Shown: positions 25,412 through 33,887, counted from the first letter of the stretch. The stretch is DNA of 33,887 nt from Bradyrhizobium sacchari (GCF_002068095.1 NZ_LWIG01000026.1:274798-308684); one strand, 5' to 3'. Numbers and translations: made by a program. Notes: generated by a model not told the origin, from the letters alone.

Positions 25412-27959
25412 CCGCTCCCTCGAACTCGCTGTTGACGGAGGCGGGCACCAGCCTGCTTCGCCCGGCGGCTTCCAATTCCCTCAGGACGACGGCGATCTGC
25501 CGGCGCAGCGCCCCGACCGCCTCGTCGAGGCCGCCGCGACTCGCTCCGGCGGCCCTTGCCGCCGTCAGCGCATCATCCGCACGCGCGGCGAGTTCCGGCA
25601 TTCGCAGGTTTGCCGCGCTTCCCTTGATGCGGTGCGCGACGCCTGCAAGATCCCTCGGTGCCAGGTCGCCTCGCGCCAGAGCGCGGTCCAGCTCCTTGAG
25701 GCTGGCGGCAAACAGCCCCTGCAATTCGTCGATGCGGTCACGCTCAAAAACCTCTTCGAGCGCGAATGATCCGGACGCCTGCTGCGAGGCGAGGAAGGCC
25801 CCGATCTTCCAGGCGATGTCGTCCGGCGCAAGCGTCGCGGCAAGCGCGAGGTCGGCGCCTTCCTCCAGGAGTCCCGCGGCATCGCCATCGGCGGGAACGC
25901 CGACGATGAACATGCCCCCGACCTCTCCAGCCGCGCGCTGGCGCAGTGACCGGACAAACTCCGACGGCGGGCCGACAGCCACGATCGCCGCGAATTCCCG
26001 CGCGGCGACCATCGTACCGGCTGCCTCGAACGACTGCGCCGGAAACACACGAAAACCCAGCTCCTCAAGCGGACCGTGCGTCGCCTTGCGCGCATCGCCG
26101 ACGACGAGAACATCGCCGCCGGCCTTCAGCGGCGCACTCGGGCCGGATGCGGGCCAGTGCCGGGCTTCCAGCGCCGCCTCGATCGCCGCGTGCAGCGCCG
26201 CGACGTCGATCGGCTTCGCCAGGTGCCCGTCCATGCCCGCAGCAAGGCACGCAGCGACATCTTGCGACATGACGTTGGCCGTCAGCGCGACGATCGGGAC
26301 TTCGCTGTGCGGAGGCGGCAGGGCGCGGATGCGGCGCGTCGCCTCCAGCCCGTCCACATCGGGCATCTGCATGTCCATCAAGACCGCATCGAACCTGGCG
26401 CTCCGCACCAGTTCGAGCGCCTGCTCGCCGGACCTGGCGAGCGCGATGCTGTGCCCCGCCTTTTCCAGGATCCCGCGCGCGACCATCGCGTTGATGGGGA
26501 GATCCTCAACGAGCAGCAGATTGAGGGGGCGGACCTGCGGCGCTGCCGCATCGATCGCATCGCCGCCGGCCGGTTCATCGATCGCCGGCAGCGGCAGGCA
26601 AAAGCGAAAGCGGCTGCCCTCTCCCGGCGCGCTCTCGACGTAGATCTCGCCGTGCATGCCGTCGACCAGCCGCTTGCAGATGGCAAGTCCAAGTCCCGTG
26701 CCGCCGAAGCGCCGCCGGATCGACGCGTCCGCCTGCCCGAAGGCCTGGAACAGATGCGCCCTTTGCTCGGGCGTGATGCCGATGCCGGTATCGGACACGC
26801 AGAACGTGATCCGCGCCCGGTCCTGCGCTCCGGCCGCCGTGACCTCGACGGTAACGCTGCCCTGACTCGTGAACTTCACCGCGTTGCCGATCAGGTTGAA
26901 CAGGATCTGTCTTACGCGCGACTGATCTCCGAGCACCCATTGCGGCACGAGGGGCGACAGCTCCAGCTGAAGACTGAGCCCCTTTTCGTGCGCGCGCGGC
27001 GTCATCAGATTGACGATCTCGCGCAGGCTCTGCCGGAGGTCGAACGGCGCGCGCTCGTAGATCTCGGCCTGGCGTTCGAGCTTCGAGATATCCAGGATGT
27101 CGTCGAGGATGTTGAGCAGCCCCTCCGCCGACGATTTGATGATCGACAGGCGCTTGCGCTGCGAGGGCGGCAGCGGCTCGTCGAGCGCCAGTTGCGCCAT
27201 GCCGAGGATTCCGTTCATCGGCGTGCGGATCTCGTGGCTCATGACGGCAAGGAAGTCGGCCTTGACGTTCGCGGCCGCCTCCGCCGCATCCTTGGCTTCG
27301 CGCAGATCGAGGTTGACCTGCCGCTCGCGCGCGATGCGCAGATATTCCTCGCGCCGCAGCCGGTTGAACTGCGTGCGCGCGACCGCACCGACGACGTAGC
27401 CGACCGCCACGACCAGCCCGATGATCGTGAGATCGAGCGGACTCTCCGGATCCGGCCTGAGCACGGCCCAGAACAACAGGCTGACGATCGGCGCATAGGC
27501 GCTCATCAACGCAACCCAGCGAAACCGCCCGGGCAGGCACAGATTGAGCGCGATGGCGATCAGCGGCAGCAGCAATCCGCCGTGACGGGTCAGGCTCGGA
27601 TGGTTGAAGACCAGAGCGTTGAGCGTGAAGAACGCAAACTGGTGCGCATAGGTGACCGCGAAAATGCGCACATATCCGTGCGTCCGCAGCAGGGCCAGCA
27701 CGGCGACGACCGCCGCAACCGCGATCAGGAGCCGCACTTCCAGGAAAAACACGAGCCGCGAGCCGCCCAATGTCATGACGTCGAGCGGCAGGAATGAGAG
27801 GCTCGCGGCGGTGTCGGCCAGGACGCACAGCAGAGCCATCGCGCGCGCCGACCGCCAGACACTCTCGGAGAACGCCGCCTCCGTCTTCGGGTCACGAAAT
27901 TCGCCGCTGGTCCCGATGCGTCCCTGAAGGTCCAATTCTACCGCCGGCATCCCGGCCAA
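25386..27959 (-). CDS. Hybrid sensor histidine kinase with receiver, degenerate receiver-like and HPt domains
   Basis: An 857-residue membrane kinase. Hydrophobic segments at about 37-57, 68-92, 100-117, 126-142, 148-167 and 175-194 form an integral membrane sensor. A coiled linker leads to HisKA with His242 in MSHEIRTPMNG, then HATPase_c with N-box FNLIGNAVKFT, G1 VSDTGIGI and G2 GGTGLGLAICK. A receiver at about 479-597 keeps the phospho-Asp529 in LMDMQMPD and Lys in LAKPID. A second receiver-like fold at about 614-727 lacks the acceptor Asp (FAAIVAVGPPSEF). The C-terminal HPt at about 735-835 has His776 in AHRIKGSAANL. The arrangement gives a full His-Asp-His-Asp relay to the overlapping response regulator gene. 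Signal unknown. Confidence 0.93.
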   Translation of the reverse strand: MAGMPAVELDLQGRIGTSGEFRDPKTEAAFSESVWRSARAMALLCVLADTAASLSFLPLDVMTLGGSRLVFFLEVRLLIAVAAVVAVLALLRTHGYVRIFAVTYAHQFAFFTLNALVFNHPSLTRHGGLLLPLIAIALNLCLPGRFRWVALMSAYAPIVSLLFWAVLRPDPESPLDLTIIGLVVAVGYVVGAVARTQFNRLRREEYLRIARERQVNLDLREAKDAAEAAANVKADFLAVMSHEIRTPMNGILGMAQLALDEPLPPSQRKRLSIIKSSAEGLLNILDDILDISKLERQAEIYERAPFDLRQSLREIVNLMTPRAHEKGLSLQLELSPLVPQWVLGDQSRVRQILFNLIGNAVKFTSQGSVTVEVTAAGAQDRARITFCVSDTGIGITPEQRAHLFQAFGQADASIRRRFGGTGLGLAICKRLVDGMHGEIYVESAPGEGSRFRFCLPLPAIDEPAGGDAIDAAAPQVRPLNLLLVEDLPINAMVARGILEKAGHSIALARSGEQALELVRSARFDAVLMDMQMPDVDGLEATRRIRALPPPHSEVPIVALTANVMSQDVAACLAAGMDGHLAKPIDVAALHAAIEAALEARHWPASGPSAPLKAGGDVLVVGDARKATHGPLEELGFRVFPAQSFEAAGTMVAAREFAAIVAVGPPSEFVRSLRQRAAGEVGGMFIVGVPADGDAAGLLEEGADLALAATLAPDDIAWKIGAFLASQQASGSFALEEVFERDRIDELQGLFAASLKELDRALARGDLAPRDLAGVAHRIKGSAANLRMPELAARADDALTAARAAGASRGGLDEAVGALRRQIAVVLRELEAAGRSRLVPASVNSEFEGADVDDRTRG

Positions 27960-28059
27960 TCCTCGCGCTCATTCGCCCTGAGCTCTTCCATTGCAGAGTT
28001 GATCCACCCTCGTCCAGAGCCAATGTCGGCGGTTGTCTCGTTTCCAACCGGCGGCAGGA

Positions 28060-28102
28060 TCAACGCGCATTGATGGTCGTTTCCGCGCCTTTCGCCTACC
28101 AG
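28060..28102 (+). promoter_or_regulatory. Conserved upstream block of autotransporter 1
   Basis: A 43-nt block starting with TCAACG-CG-CATTGA (inverted repeat, one mismatch) and ending with TTCGCCTACCAG. The same block, with the same internal spacing of 33 nt between the two motifs, precedes the second autotransporter at 30078-30120. It lies in the 243-bp gap between the kinase and autotransporter 1. A regulator-binding site or conserved mRNA leader is the likely meaning. Confidence 0.6.
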
Positions 28103-28202
28103 CCCCCGTCAATCGATCCCAGACACGTCCGACGTCGCATCACAAGCGGTCTCGCGTCACGGCCAATCGCGGCCGGGGATCTCGACGAGTGGGAATTGGG
28201 GT

Positions 28203-30029
28203 ATGGCTTTCGTTGGTCTCGACAGGTGCGCGCGTCTTGTCCGCTTCAAGCAGGCGCCCATCGCCCTCCTCCGCACGCTCGTGCTGTTCGCTCTGCTTCA
28301 GGCAACCGGCATCGGCCCGGCGCTCGCGGCGACCACCTGTGCCGGCATCAATGCCGGCGCGTTCAACGTGGGCGGCGCCGACTTCCAGGCGGACACGCCG
28401 GTGACGCTGACCGCCGGCGACGTCATCAAGCTGAACTACACGTTCGTCGTCGACACGACCTTCTTCCACGGCATCGAGCTCGGTGTCGGCGGCCACTATG
28501 CCGACGGCTCCGGCGTGGTGTCGGGCACGCTGCAGGTCACCGTGGCAGTGACCGGCACGCAGACCTTCAGCTGGCGCTCCCTGAGCGAAGGCCTGCCGTC
28601 GCGGATCGACGTCGCTGTCACCTGTGCGGCCGCTCCCAGCCCCATCCCCGCCCCCGGCCCCGTAGTGACCAGCACCAATCCGGCATCGGGCCCGATCGCC
28701 GGACAGCAAACCACCATCGTCATCGGCCAGCACCTCTCCGGCGCCACGTCAGTCAAATTCGGCGGCGTGAACGTGCTCGGATTTACGGTGCTGAGCGCGA
28801 CACAGATCTCCGTGGTGACGCCGCCGCATGCGGCGGGCGCGGTCGATGTCACCGTGACCACGCCGCTCGGCTCCGCCACGGGCACGGCCATCTATCGCTA
28901 CGCGGCCATGCCCGACCCGACCGCCGATCCGACCGTGAAAGCGATGGTCGACTTCCAGGTGCACACCGTGCAGGTGATGGGACAGCAGCAGATCGACAAT
29001 GTGCAGGACCGGCTGATCGAGCTGCACAATGATGACGTGCCCCTGGTCAGCAACAGGGCGTCCTTCGCGCAGATGCCGGCGTCCCAGAGGCAATACGGCC
29101 TGCCGGCGGATCTCGCCGACAATACGATCTCCGCACCCGACATGGCGCAGGCCCGGAAGAAGACGAAGGATCGACAGGCCGTGCCATTGCCGCCCGGATC
29201 CGATCCATCGCTGCGCTACTGGACCGCGGGCGCGCTGCTGTTCGGCCGGGACACGACTTATGCCGATGCCAGGTACAACGTGTCCTCGACCGGCATGACC
29301 GCCGGCGTCGACACGCGCCTCGCCCGAAATCTGAAAGCCGGTGTCGCCGTCGGATTCGGGATCGATCGTGCCACCATCGGCAGCGATGGCTCGCACATCA
29401 ACGCCAATGTCTGGTCCACACAGGCCTATGCCAGCTACCGAGTCGCCCCGCACTGGTCCGTCGACGCCGTCCTCGGCTATGCCGTCGGCAGTCTCGGCAA
29501 TTATCGCTACGACGCCTCCGCGCAGTCCTTCGGCTCCGGACATCGCGGCGCCAACGATCTGTTCGGCTCGCTGTCGGTGAGCCGTGAGATCAAGCTCGAC
29601 CGCTGGAAGATCGCGCCCTATGCGCGGCTCGACCTGCAATGGATCCGGCTCGACGGCTATGTCGAGACCGGCGCGGGCATCTACAACTTGGCCTTCAACC
29701 AGACCTCGGCCGTCGATCTCGCCGGCGTGCTCGGGACCAGGTTCAACCATGTGACGGACACTTCGGCCGGCACGCTCAGATCGAGCCTTGAGCTCGCCTA
29801 TCGCCGCAGCTTCAGCGGCGCCTATACGCAAGCGGTCGCCTACAGCTTTGATCCGACGACCATCTACGGCATGTTCGGCTCGGCGGAGAAGCGCGGCCAT
29901 GCCCTGATCGGTCTCGGCCTGGAGCTGCAGGTGAACCGGTCCGTCAGTCTCGGCATCCAGCTTGACGAACTGATCGCCCAGAACGCGCGCAGCGAGCGCG
30001 GGCGCGCCCATCTCAAGATCGGGTTCTGA
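28203..30029 (+). CDS. Autotransporter with an IPT/TIG domain passenger
   Basis: A 608-residue secreted outer-membrane protein. Signal peptide in residues 1-43 (LLRTLVLFALLQATGIGPALA), then a beta-rich N-terminal domain to about 140, a proline linker (SPIPAPGPV), an IPT/TIG Ig-like domain at about 153-235 (TSTNPASGPIAGQQTTIVIG), a helical linker at about 237-278, and a 12-stranded autotransporter barrel from about 338 to the end, finishing in KIGF with the terminal Phe required for BamA insertion. The passenger is short for an autotransporter. The linker sequence DPTADPTVKAMVDFQVH is shared with the next autotransporter. Divergent from a hybrid kinase gene. Probably surface adhesion or envelope function; no catalytic motif seen. 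Confidence 0.88.
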   Translation: MAFVGLDRCARLVRFKQAPIALLRTLVLFALLQATGIGPALAATTCAGINAGAFNVGGADFQADTPVTLTAGDVIKLNYTFVVDTTFFHGIELGVGGHYADGSGVVSGTLQVTVAVTGTQTFSWRSLSEGLPSRIDVAVTCAAAPSPIPAPGPVVTSTNPASGPIAGQQTTIVIGQHLSGATSVKFGGVNVLGFTVLSATQISVVTPPHAAGAVDVTVTTPLGSATGTAIYRYAAMPDPTADPTVKAMVDFQVHTVQVMGQQQIDNVQDRLIELHNDDVPLVSNRASFAQMPASQRQYGLPADLADNTISAPDMAQARKKTKDRQAVPLPPGSDPSLRYWTAGALLFGRDTTYADARYNVSSTGMTAGVDTRLARNLKAGVAVGFGIDRATIGSDGSHINANVWSTQAYASYRVAPHWSVDAVLGYAVGSLGNYRYDASAQSFGSGHRGANDLFGSLSVSREIKLDRWKIAPYARLDLQWIRLDGYVETGAGIYNLAFNQTSAVDLAGVLGTRFNHVTDTSAGTLRSSLELAYRRSFSGAYTQAVAYSFDPTTIYGMFGSAEKRGHALIGLGLELQVNRSVSLGIQLDELIAQNARSERGRAHLKIGF

Positions 30030-30077
30030 GGCTGCGCGCACGTTCGGGCGGTCGCGGTCCGGGCCATCACTTCTCAA

Positions 30078-30120
30078 TCAACGCACGTTGATGGCCGATT
30101 TTGCTCCCGTCGCCTACCAG
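30078..30120 (+). promoter_or_regulatory. Conserved upstream block of autotransporter 2
   Basis: TCAACG-CA-CGTTGA (30078-30091) has perfect 6-bp arms, and the block ends with GTCGCCTACCAG at 30120, 26 bp before the start codon of the second autotransporter. It matches 28060-28102 over 43 nt, with about ten differences and no gaps. Confidence 0.6.
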
Positions 30121-30146
30121 ACACTCCGGTGTTTGGGGGATAGGGC

Positions 30147-32357
30147 ATGCTGTCTTTTTTCTTTGATGTGATTGCGCGGCGCGGCCGGCGTCAGATCGGG
30201 CTCGATTGGTTCGCTATTCTGCTCGCGACCTTGCTGTGCTTCGCGGCGCACGGAAGCGCGCACGCCAATCGAATATTGGCCAGCGGCACCGTCGGCATTC
30301 CCTATTCGCAGAACGCGGCCGTTTATACGGATACACTGGCTTGCAACTACGGGCTGAACACGTTCAGCGTCCCGGGCCTCACACTCACGAACACGTCGAG
30401 CTCGCTCACGTGCTCCTTCAGGCTCGACGGCACTCCCACCGCCGCAGGGACCTTCACCGGGACTTACCAGTTCCATACCAGCTCCGCGCAATTTCCGAGC
30501 GACGCGGTCATTGGCGGCGCGTTCTTCTCTGTGGGGTACGACATCACCATCGCTAAAGCATCCCCCGGTTTGTCGGTTTCGGCGCCGTCCTCCGGGACGT
30601 ACACCAACCCGCTGACCCTTACCGCGACGCTAAGCAACGCCTTCTCGCCGACCGGGACCGTCACCTTCTATGACAACGGCGCACCGATCGGCACGGGCTC
30701 CGTCTCGGGAACGACGGCGAGCCTGACGATCAGCACGCTCTCGGTCGGCTCGCATGCGATCACAGCGAGCTATGGCGGTGACTCCAACCACGAAGCCGCA
30801 ACGTCGGCCAGCGCGGCGACCGTGACGGTGACGAAGACAACGCCTTCGATCGCGCTCAACGCGTCGGCCTCTTCGATCGGCTACGGCTCTTCGGTCGCGC
30901 TGGTCGCGACGATGTCCGGCAGCGCCTTGCCGAGCGGGACCGTGACCTTCTACGACGGCGCGACGCAGCTCGGCAATGCGACGATCTCGGGCGCCACCGC
31001 CATCCTGATGGTCCCCCCTCTCGCGATGGGAGCGCACACGATCTCGGCGGTGTACAATGGCGACACCAACAACGCGTCGGTGACCTCGAGTACCGGGACG
31101 GTCACCGTCGTGCAGGTCGGGCGATCCGATCCCACCAGCGATACGACCGTGCGCGGCCTGGTCAGCTCGCAAGTCTCGAGCGCCGTCCGCTTCGGGCAGA
31201 CCCAGATCGGCAACATCTTCAGCCGTTTCGAAGCCCTGCACGACGAGGATGATGGCGCCGCGAACGGCACCGGCGGCGGTCGCCAAATGGTCCAGGGCGG
31301 AACAGGCCGCGGAAACATCGCATCGGCAGGCGGCGAGGCCGCCGGCGATACGCACGCCGCGAACCCGCTCGACAGCCAGGCCAGCGCGGCCTCCGCGCTC
31401 GGCTATGCCAGCGATCTGCCGATCCGCACCGGTCTCGCCACACAGAACGATGCCGGCCGCGCCGTCAGCCAGCTTTCGGCAGCGCTTCCGCAGGCGCTCG
31501 ATGCGCTCAACAAGACCAATGTGCTGCCCTTCCACGTCTGGGCATCCGGAACGGTCGGATTTGGCCGGTTGCAGAACGACAACAGTTTCGACAACCGCTT
31601 CACGACCTCCGGCCTGACCCTCGGCTTCGACCGGCGGATCCTCGACGACCTGAAGGCCGGCATGGCGGTCGGCCTCGGCTTCGAGCGGACCGACGTCGGG
31701 GCCGACGGCTCGCGGATCGATGCGAGCAGCTTCGATGCGACGCTCTACGCGAGCTGGCGCTTCCTGCCGCACACTTATCTCGACGTCGCCGGCGGTTACG
31801 GTACGCTCCGCTTCGACAGCAAGCGCTGGTCCAGCGATGGCAACGTCATGCTCTCGGGCGTGCGCTCGGGACGCGACGTGTTCGGCACGGTCGGCGTGAG
31901 CCACGTCTCCAAATGGGACGGCTTCAGGCTCTCGTCCTATGGACGGCTCGACGTCGTGAGGGCGAGCCTCGACGGTTACAGCGAGACGGGCTCGAGCGCC
32001 TGGGCGCTGAGCTACGACAGGATGAACGCGACCAGCGTCGCCAGCATTCTCGGCGGCCGCCTCGCCTATCCGATGCTGCAAAACTGGGGTGTGCTGACGC
32101 CGGCCGTCCGCGCGGAATGGCGGCACGCCTTCGACGGCGGCTATGTGCAGGGCCTGAACTACGTCGATCTTGCCGGCCTGACCTCCGGCTATGCGCTCAG
32201 CGGGACTTCGACCGCACGCGACACCATGACCGGCGGGCTCTCGTTGCGCGCCGACGTCGGCAACGCGCTCAGCCTCGATCTGGAATATCTGCTGACGAGC
32301 TCCCTCAACGGCGTCGAAAGCCAGCGGCTGCGCGGGGCAGTGAAGTACGGCTTCTGA
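30147..32357 (+). CDS. Autotransporter with bacterial Ig-like repeat passenger
   Basis: A 736-residue secreted outer-membrane protein. Signal peptide of about 40 residues (WFAILLATLLCFAAHGSAHA). A putative-Ig (He_PIG-like) domain at about 42-130 contains DGTPTAAGTFTGTY. Two group 3 bacterial Ig-like repeats follow at about 140-228 and 232-323, each with GTVTFYD and a YGGD or YNGD motif. A helical linker at about 328-368 (DPTSDTTVRGLVSSQVSS) matches that of autotransporter 1. A glycine-rich stretch leads to the autotransporter barrel from about 460 to the end, closing in AVKYGF. GGGGGATAGGG precedes the start. The two proteins share linker and barrel but differ in passenger, so they look like duplicated carriers fitted with different Ig modules. 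Confidence 0.9.
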   Translation: MLSFFFDVIARRGRRQIGLDWFAILLATLLCFAAHGSAHANRILASGTVGIPYSQNAAVYTDTLACNYGLNTFSVPGLTLTNTSSSLTCSFRLDGTPTAAGTFTGTYQFHTSSAQFPSDAVIGGAFFSVGYDITIAKASPGLSVSAPSSGTYTNPLTLTATLSNAFSPTGTVTFYDNGAPIGTGSVSGTTASLTISTLSVGSHAITASYGGDSNHEAATSASAATVTVTKTTPSIALNASASSIGYGSSVALVATMSGSALPSGTVTFYDGATQLGNATISGATAILMVPPLAMGAHTISAVYNGDTNNASVTSSTGTVTVVQVGRSDPTSDTTVRGLVSSQVSSAVRFGQTQIGNIFSRFEALHDEDDGAANGTGGGRQMVQGGTGRGNIASAGGEAAGDTHAANPLDSQASAASALGYASDLPIRTGLATQNDAGRAVSQLSAALPQALDALNKTNVLPFHVWASGTVGFGRLQNDNSFDNRFTTSGLTLGFDRRILDDLKAGMAVGLGFERTDVGADGSRIDASSFDATLYASWRFLPHTYLDVAGGYGTLRFDSKRWSSDGNVMLSGVRSGRDVFGTVGVSHVSKWDGFRLSSYGRLDVVRASLDGYSETGSSAWALSYDRMNATSVASILGGRLAYPMLQNWGVLTPAVRAEWRHAFDGGYVQGLNYVDLAGLTSGYALSGTSTARDTMTGGLSLRADVGNALSLDLEYLLTSSLNGVESQRLRGAVKYGF

Positions 32358-32397
32358 TGATGCCAATGATTACGCCAAGCCTGGAGAGCCACTGACG

Positions 32398-32589
32398 ATG
32401 TCGATCAGAGAAGAAGAACAGCGCGAGAGCTTCATTCAGGCCCCGCTGCTGAGCGAGAACGTGCTACTGGCGATCATCGCGGCAGGCTTCGTCATGCTCC
32501 ACGCTCTGACGGCGGTGACCTTGCTGCCGCGCGCGGCACCGACGATCGCAGCTCCATCACTGGAGCTGATGCTTGGGCATTATGACTAG
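32398..32589 (+). CDS. Small membrane protein, unknown function
   Basis: A 63-residue predicted protein with an acidic/basic N-terminus (SIREEEQRES), one hydrophobic helix at about 22-43 (VLLAIIAAGFVMLHALTAVT) and a short tail. CTGGAGAG lies upstream of the ATG. It starts 40 bp after the autotransporter stop on the same strand and may be its co-transcribed partner. It is short, so it could be spurious, but the hydrophobic profile and Shine-Dalgarno site support it. Confidence 0.55.
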   Translation: MSIREEEQRESFIQAPLLSENVLLAIIAAGFVMLHALTAVTLLPRAAPTIAAPSLELMLGHYD

Positions 32590-32656
32590 CGGCATGCGGC
32601 GCCAGTCGCGAAGCTCGCAACTACGAGCCTTCGCCTAACCACTCTCTGTGTTTATG

Positions 32657-32748
32657 GGTCCCGGATCGGCGCTCCGCACTCGACAACGCTTCGCGTTGCC
32701 GAGAGCTTCGCTTGTCCGGGACGACAGCGGTGGGTGTGGTCACCCACC
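32657..32748. repeat. Palindromic repeat and hairpin at the rlmE 3' end
   Basis: TCCCGGATCGGCGCTCCGC (from 32661) and CTTGTCCGGGACGAC form the outer arms of a Bradyrhizobium-type extragenic repeat, with an inner AACGCTTCGCGTT hairpin. A second stem, GGTGGGTG (32729-32736) with CACCCACC (32741-32748), overlaps the rlmE stop codon. Confidence 0.7.
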
Positions 32749-33417
32749 CCGAAATCCCGTCGCCAGCACGTAGCGTTCAGATGAATCCTGCCGGCTCGCG
32801 GCGGGCTTGACGTGACGCACGGTTGCGAAATCGCGCTTGAGCTGGGCGAGCAGATCGGCGTCGGCGCCGCTCTGGAAGGTCTTGGCCAGGAACGTGCCGC
32901 CGGGCTTGAGCACGTCGCAGGCAAACGCAGCCGCGGTCTCGACCAGGCCGACGATCCGGAGCTGGTCGGTCTTGCGGTGGCCGGTGGTGTTGGCGGCCAT
33001 GTCGGACATCACGACGTCGGCGCCGCCGCCGAGCATCGCGGTGAGCTTCCCGGGGGCGTCATTGTCCATGAAGTCGAGCTGCGCGAAATCGACGCCGGGA
33101 ATCTCGGGCATTTCCAGGAGGTCGATCGCGACCACCTTGCCCTTGCCTTCCGTGGAGCCGACGCGCTTGGCGGCGATCTGGCTCCAGCCGCCGGGCGCAG
33201 CACCAAGGTCGACCACAGCCATGCCTGATTTCAGCAACCGGAACTTGTCGTCGATCTCGAGCAGCTTGAACGCTGCGCGCGAGCGATAGCCCGCCGCCTT
33301 GGCCTTGGCGACATAGGGATCGTTGAGCTGTCGCTCCAGCCACAGCTTCGACGACAGCTTGCGCTTGCCGCCGGTCTTGACCTGGACGTGCAAGCGGCCG
33401 GTGGTGTCTTTCGCCAT
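32740..33417 (-). CDS. rlmE: 23S rRNA 2'-O-ribose U2552 methyltransferase (FtsJ/RlmE)
   Basis: A 225-residue SAM-dependent RNA methyltransferase. The SAM motif is [16 protein letters not shown], and the K-D-K-E catalytic tetrad is readable as Lys in [13 protein letters not shown], Asp in [13 protein letters not shown], Lys in [10 protein letters not shown] and Glu in [11 protein letters not shown]. It methylates U2552 in the A-loop of the large subunit, a late 50S assembly step. An N-terminal extension of about 20 basic residues is usual in alphaproteobacteria. Its ATG is one base after the stop codon of the Ppx/GppA gene, so the two form an operon. Confidence 0.95.
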   Translation of the reverse strand: MAKDTTGRLHVQVKTGGKRKLSSKLWLERQLNDPYVAKAKAAGYRSRAAFKLLEIDDKFRLLKSGMAVVDLGAAPGGWSQIAAKRVGSTEGKGKVVAIDLLEMPEIPGVDFAQLDFMDNDAPGKLTAMLGGGADVVMSDMAANTTGHRKTDQLRIVGLVETAAAFACDVLKPGGTFLAKTFQSGADADLLAQLKRDFATVRHVKPAASRQDSSERYVLATGFRGG

Positions 33418-33418
33418 C

Positions 33419-33887
33419 TCACCAGCTCCTGAGCGCGCCGTCCTCGCGCATCATCTCGACCAGCATGCCCTCGCGCAAGCCCCGGTCGGCGACGCGCAGG
33501 CGCGGCAGCGGAAAAGCGTGCCTGATGGCATCGAGGATGGCGCAGCCGGCCAGCACGAGGTCGGCGCGCTCGACGCTGATGCAGCTGTTGTTGGCGCGCT
33601 CCTCGTAGCTCATGCCGAGCAGCTTGTTGATGGTCGCGGTGATGTCCGAATCGTTCATCCAGATGCTGTCGATGCGGCGGCGGTCGTAGCGCGGCAGGTT
33701 GAGATGGATGCCGGCGAGCGTCGTCACCGTGCCCGAGGTGCCGAGCAGATGCATCTCAGCGAGATCGCGGCCGTGCTCCTCGGCGAAAGGTGCGACGTGG
33801 CTTGCGACCTCGCGCTCCATGGCGGCATAGGTCTCCGGCGTCACGTCGCGGCCGCCGAACTGCTCGGCGAGCGTGACCACGCCGTAG
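33419..33887 (-). CDS. Ppx/GppA phosphatase (partial, C-terminal part)
   Basis: The frame stays open to the edge of the window, so the N-terminal part is missing. The 155 or so residues present match the second actin-like lobe of the exopolyphosphatase / pppGpp phosphatase family, with the glycine loop [14 protein letters not shown], then [18 protein letters not shown] and [11 protein letters not shown]. Family members hydrolyse polyphosphate or pppGpp. Which activity applies cannot be told from this part. Directly upstream of rlmE with a one-base gap, an arrangement repeated in other alphaproteobacteria. Confidence 0.92.
   Translation of the reverse strand, partial: YGVVTLAEQFGGRDVTPETYAAMEREVASHVAPFAEEHGRDLAEMHLLGTSGTVTTLAGIHLNLPRYDRRRIDSIWMNDSDITATINKLLGMSYEERANNSCISVERADLVLAGCAILDAIRHAFPLPRLRVADRGLREGMLVEMMREDGALRSW

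Noticed and set aside
26076..27797. Long open frame antisense to the hybrid kinase gene
   Set aside because: The kinase has all catalytic motifs; the opposite frame has the low-complexity Arg/Asp/Gln/Ala composition typical of antisense frames in high-GC DNA.

Overview
The window looks like chromosomal DNA from a Bradyrhizobium-like alphaproteobacterium (Nitrobacteraceae, Hyphomicrobiales). The grounds are the high GC content, the guaB / MAPEG / rsmB / guaA gene set, a short cold-shock protein gene with a long leader, and many intergenic palindromic repeats of the kinds scattered through Bradyrhizobium and Rhodopseudomonas genomes. Species assignment is inference. I see no tRNA, rRNA, CRISPR array, transposase or integrase.

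Left part (1-10122). An AraC/GyrI-type regulator and a beta-lactamase-fold serine hydrolase are followed by a GFA-type zinc protein bracketed by two direct copies of an intergenic repeat. A divergent azoreductase (azoR) / LysR pair then sits between the true 3' end of guaA and a second, slightly diverged copy of the last 43 bp of guaA. Duplicated guaA tails of this kind are what islands leave when they integrate at the 3' end of guaA, so this looks like a minimal or decayed island of about 1.7 kb. After guaA come an NTF2-like protein, a small cupin, a cold-shock protein with a strong terminator, rsmB and a MAPEG membrane protein.

Middle part (10123-21091). A membrane protein and a Sel1-repeat protein form a pair, followed by a metallophosphoesterase. 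An eight-gene same-strand cluster (12713-19498) comes next: a DSD1-type PLP amino-acid deaminase, two polar amino-acid ABC permeases, the ATPase, the periplasmic binding protein, a RidA imine/enamine deaminase, an aspartoacylase/DoeB-like deacylase and a LacI-family regulator. A perfect 18-bp palindrome of LacI-operator type overlaps the predicted -10 box in front of the first gene. The cluster reads as a self-contained system for import, deacylation and deamination of an unidentified (perhaps N-acylated or D-) amino acid. A small membrane protein and a zinc-independent MDR oxidoreductase follow.

Right part (21373-33887). guaB (IMP dehydrogenase) is divergent from a DHA2 multidrug-type transporter. 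A response regulator and a large hybrid histidine kinase form an overlapping pair. The kinase carries HisKA, HATPase, an intact receiver, a receiver-like domain lacking its Asp, and HPt. Divergent from the kinase lie two related autotransporters with different Ig-type passenger modules, a common linker and a conserved 43-nt upstream block. A 63-residue membrane protein follows, then rlmE and the 3' part of a Ppx/GppA phosphatase gene that runs off the window.

The observations most worth follow-up are the guaA-tail duplication around azoR/LysR, the LacI-operator-controlled amino-acid operon, and the autotransporter pair with its shared upstream inverted repeat next to an unusual phosphorelay kinase.
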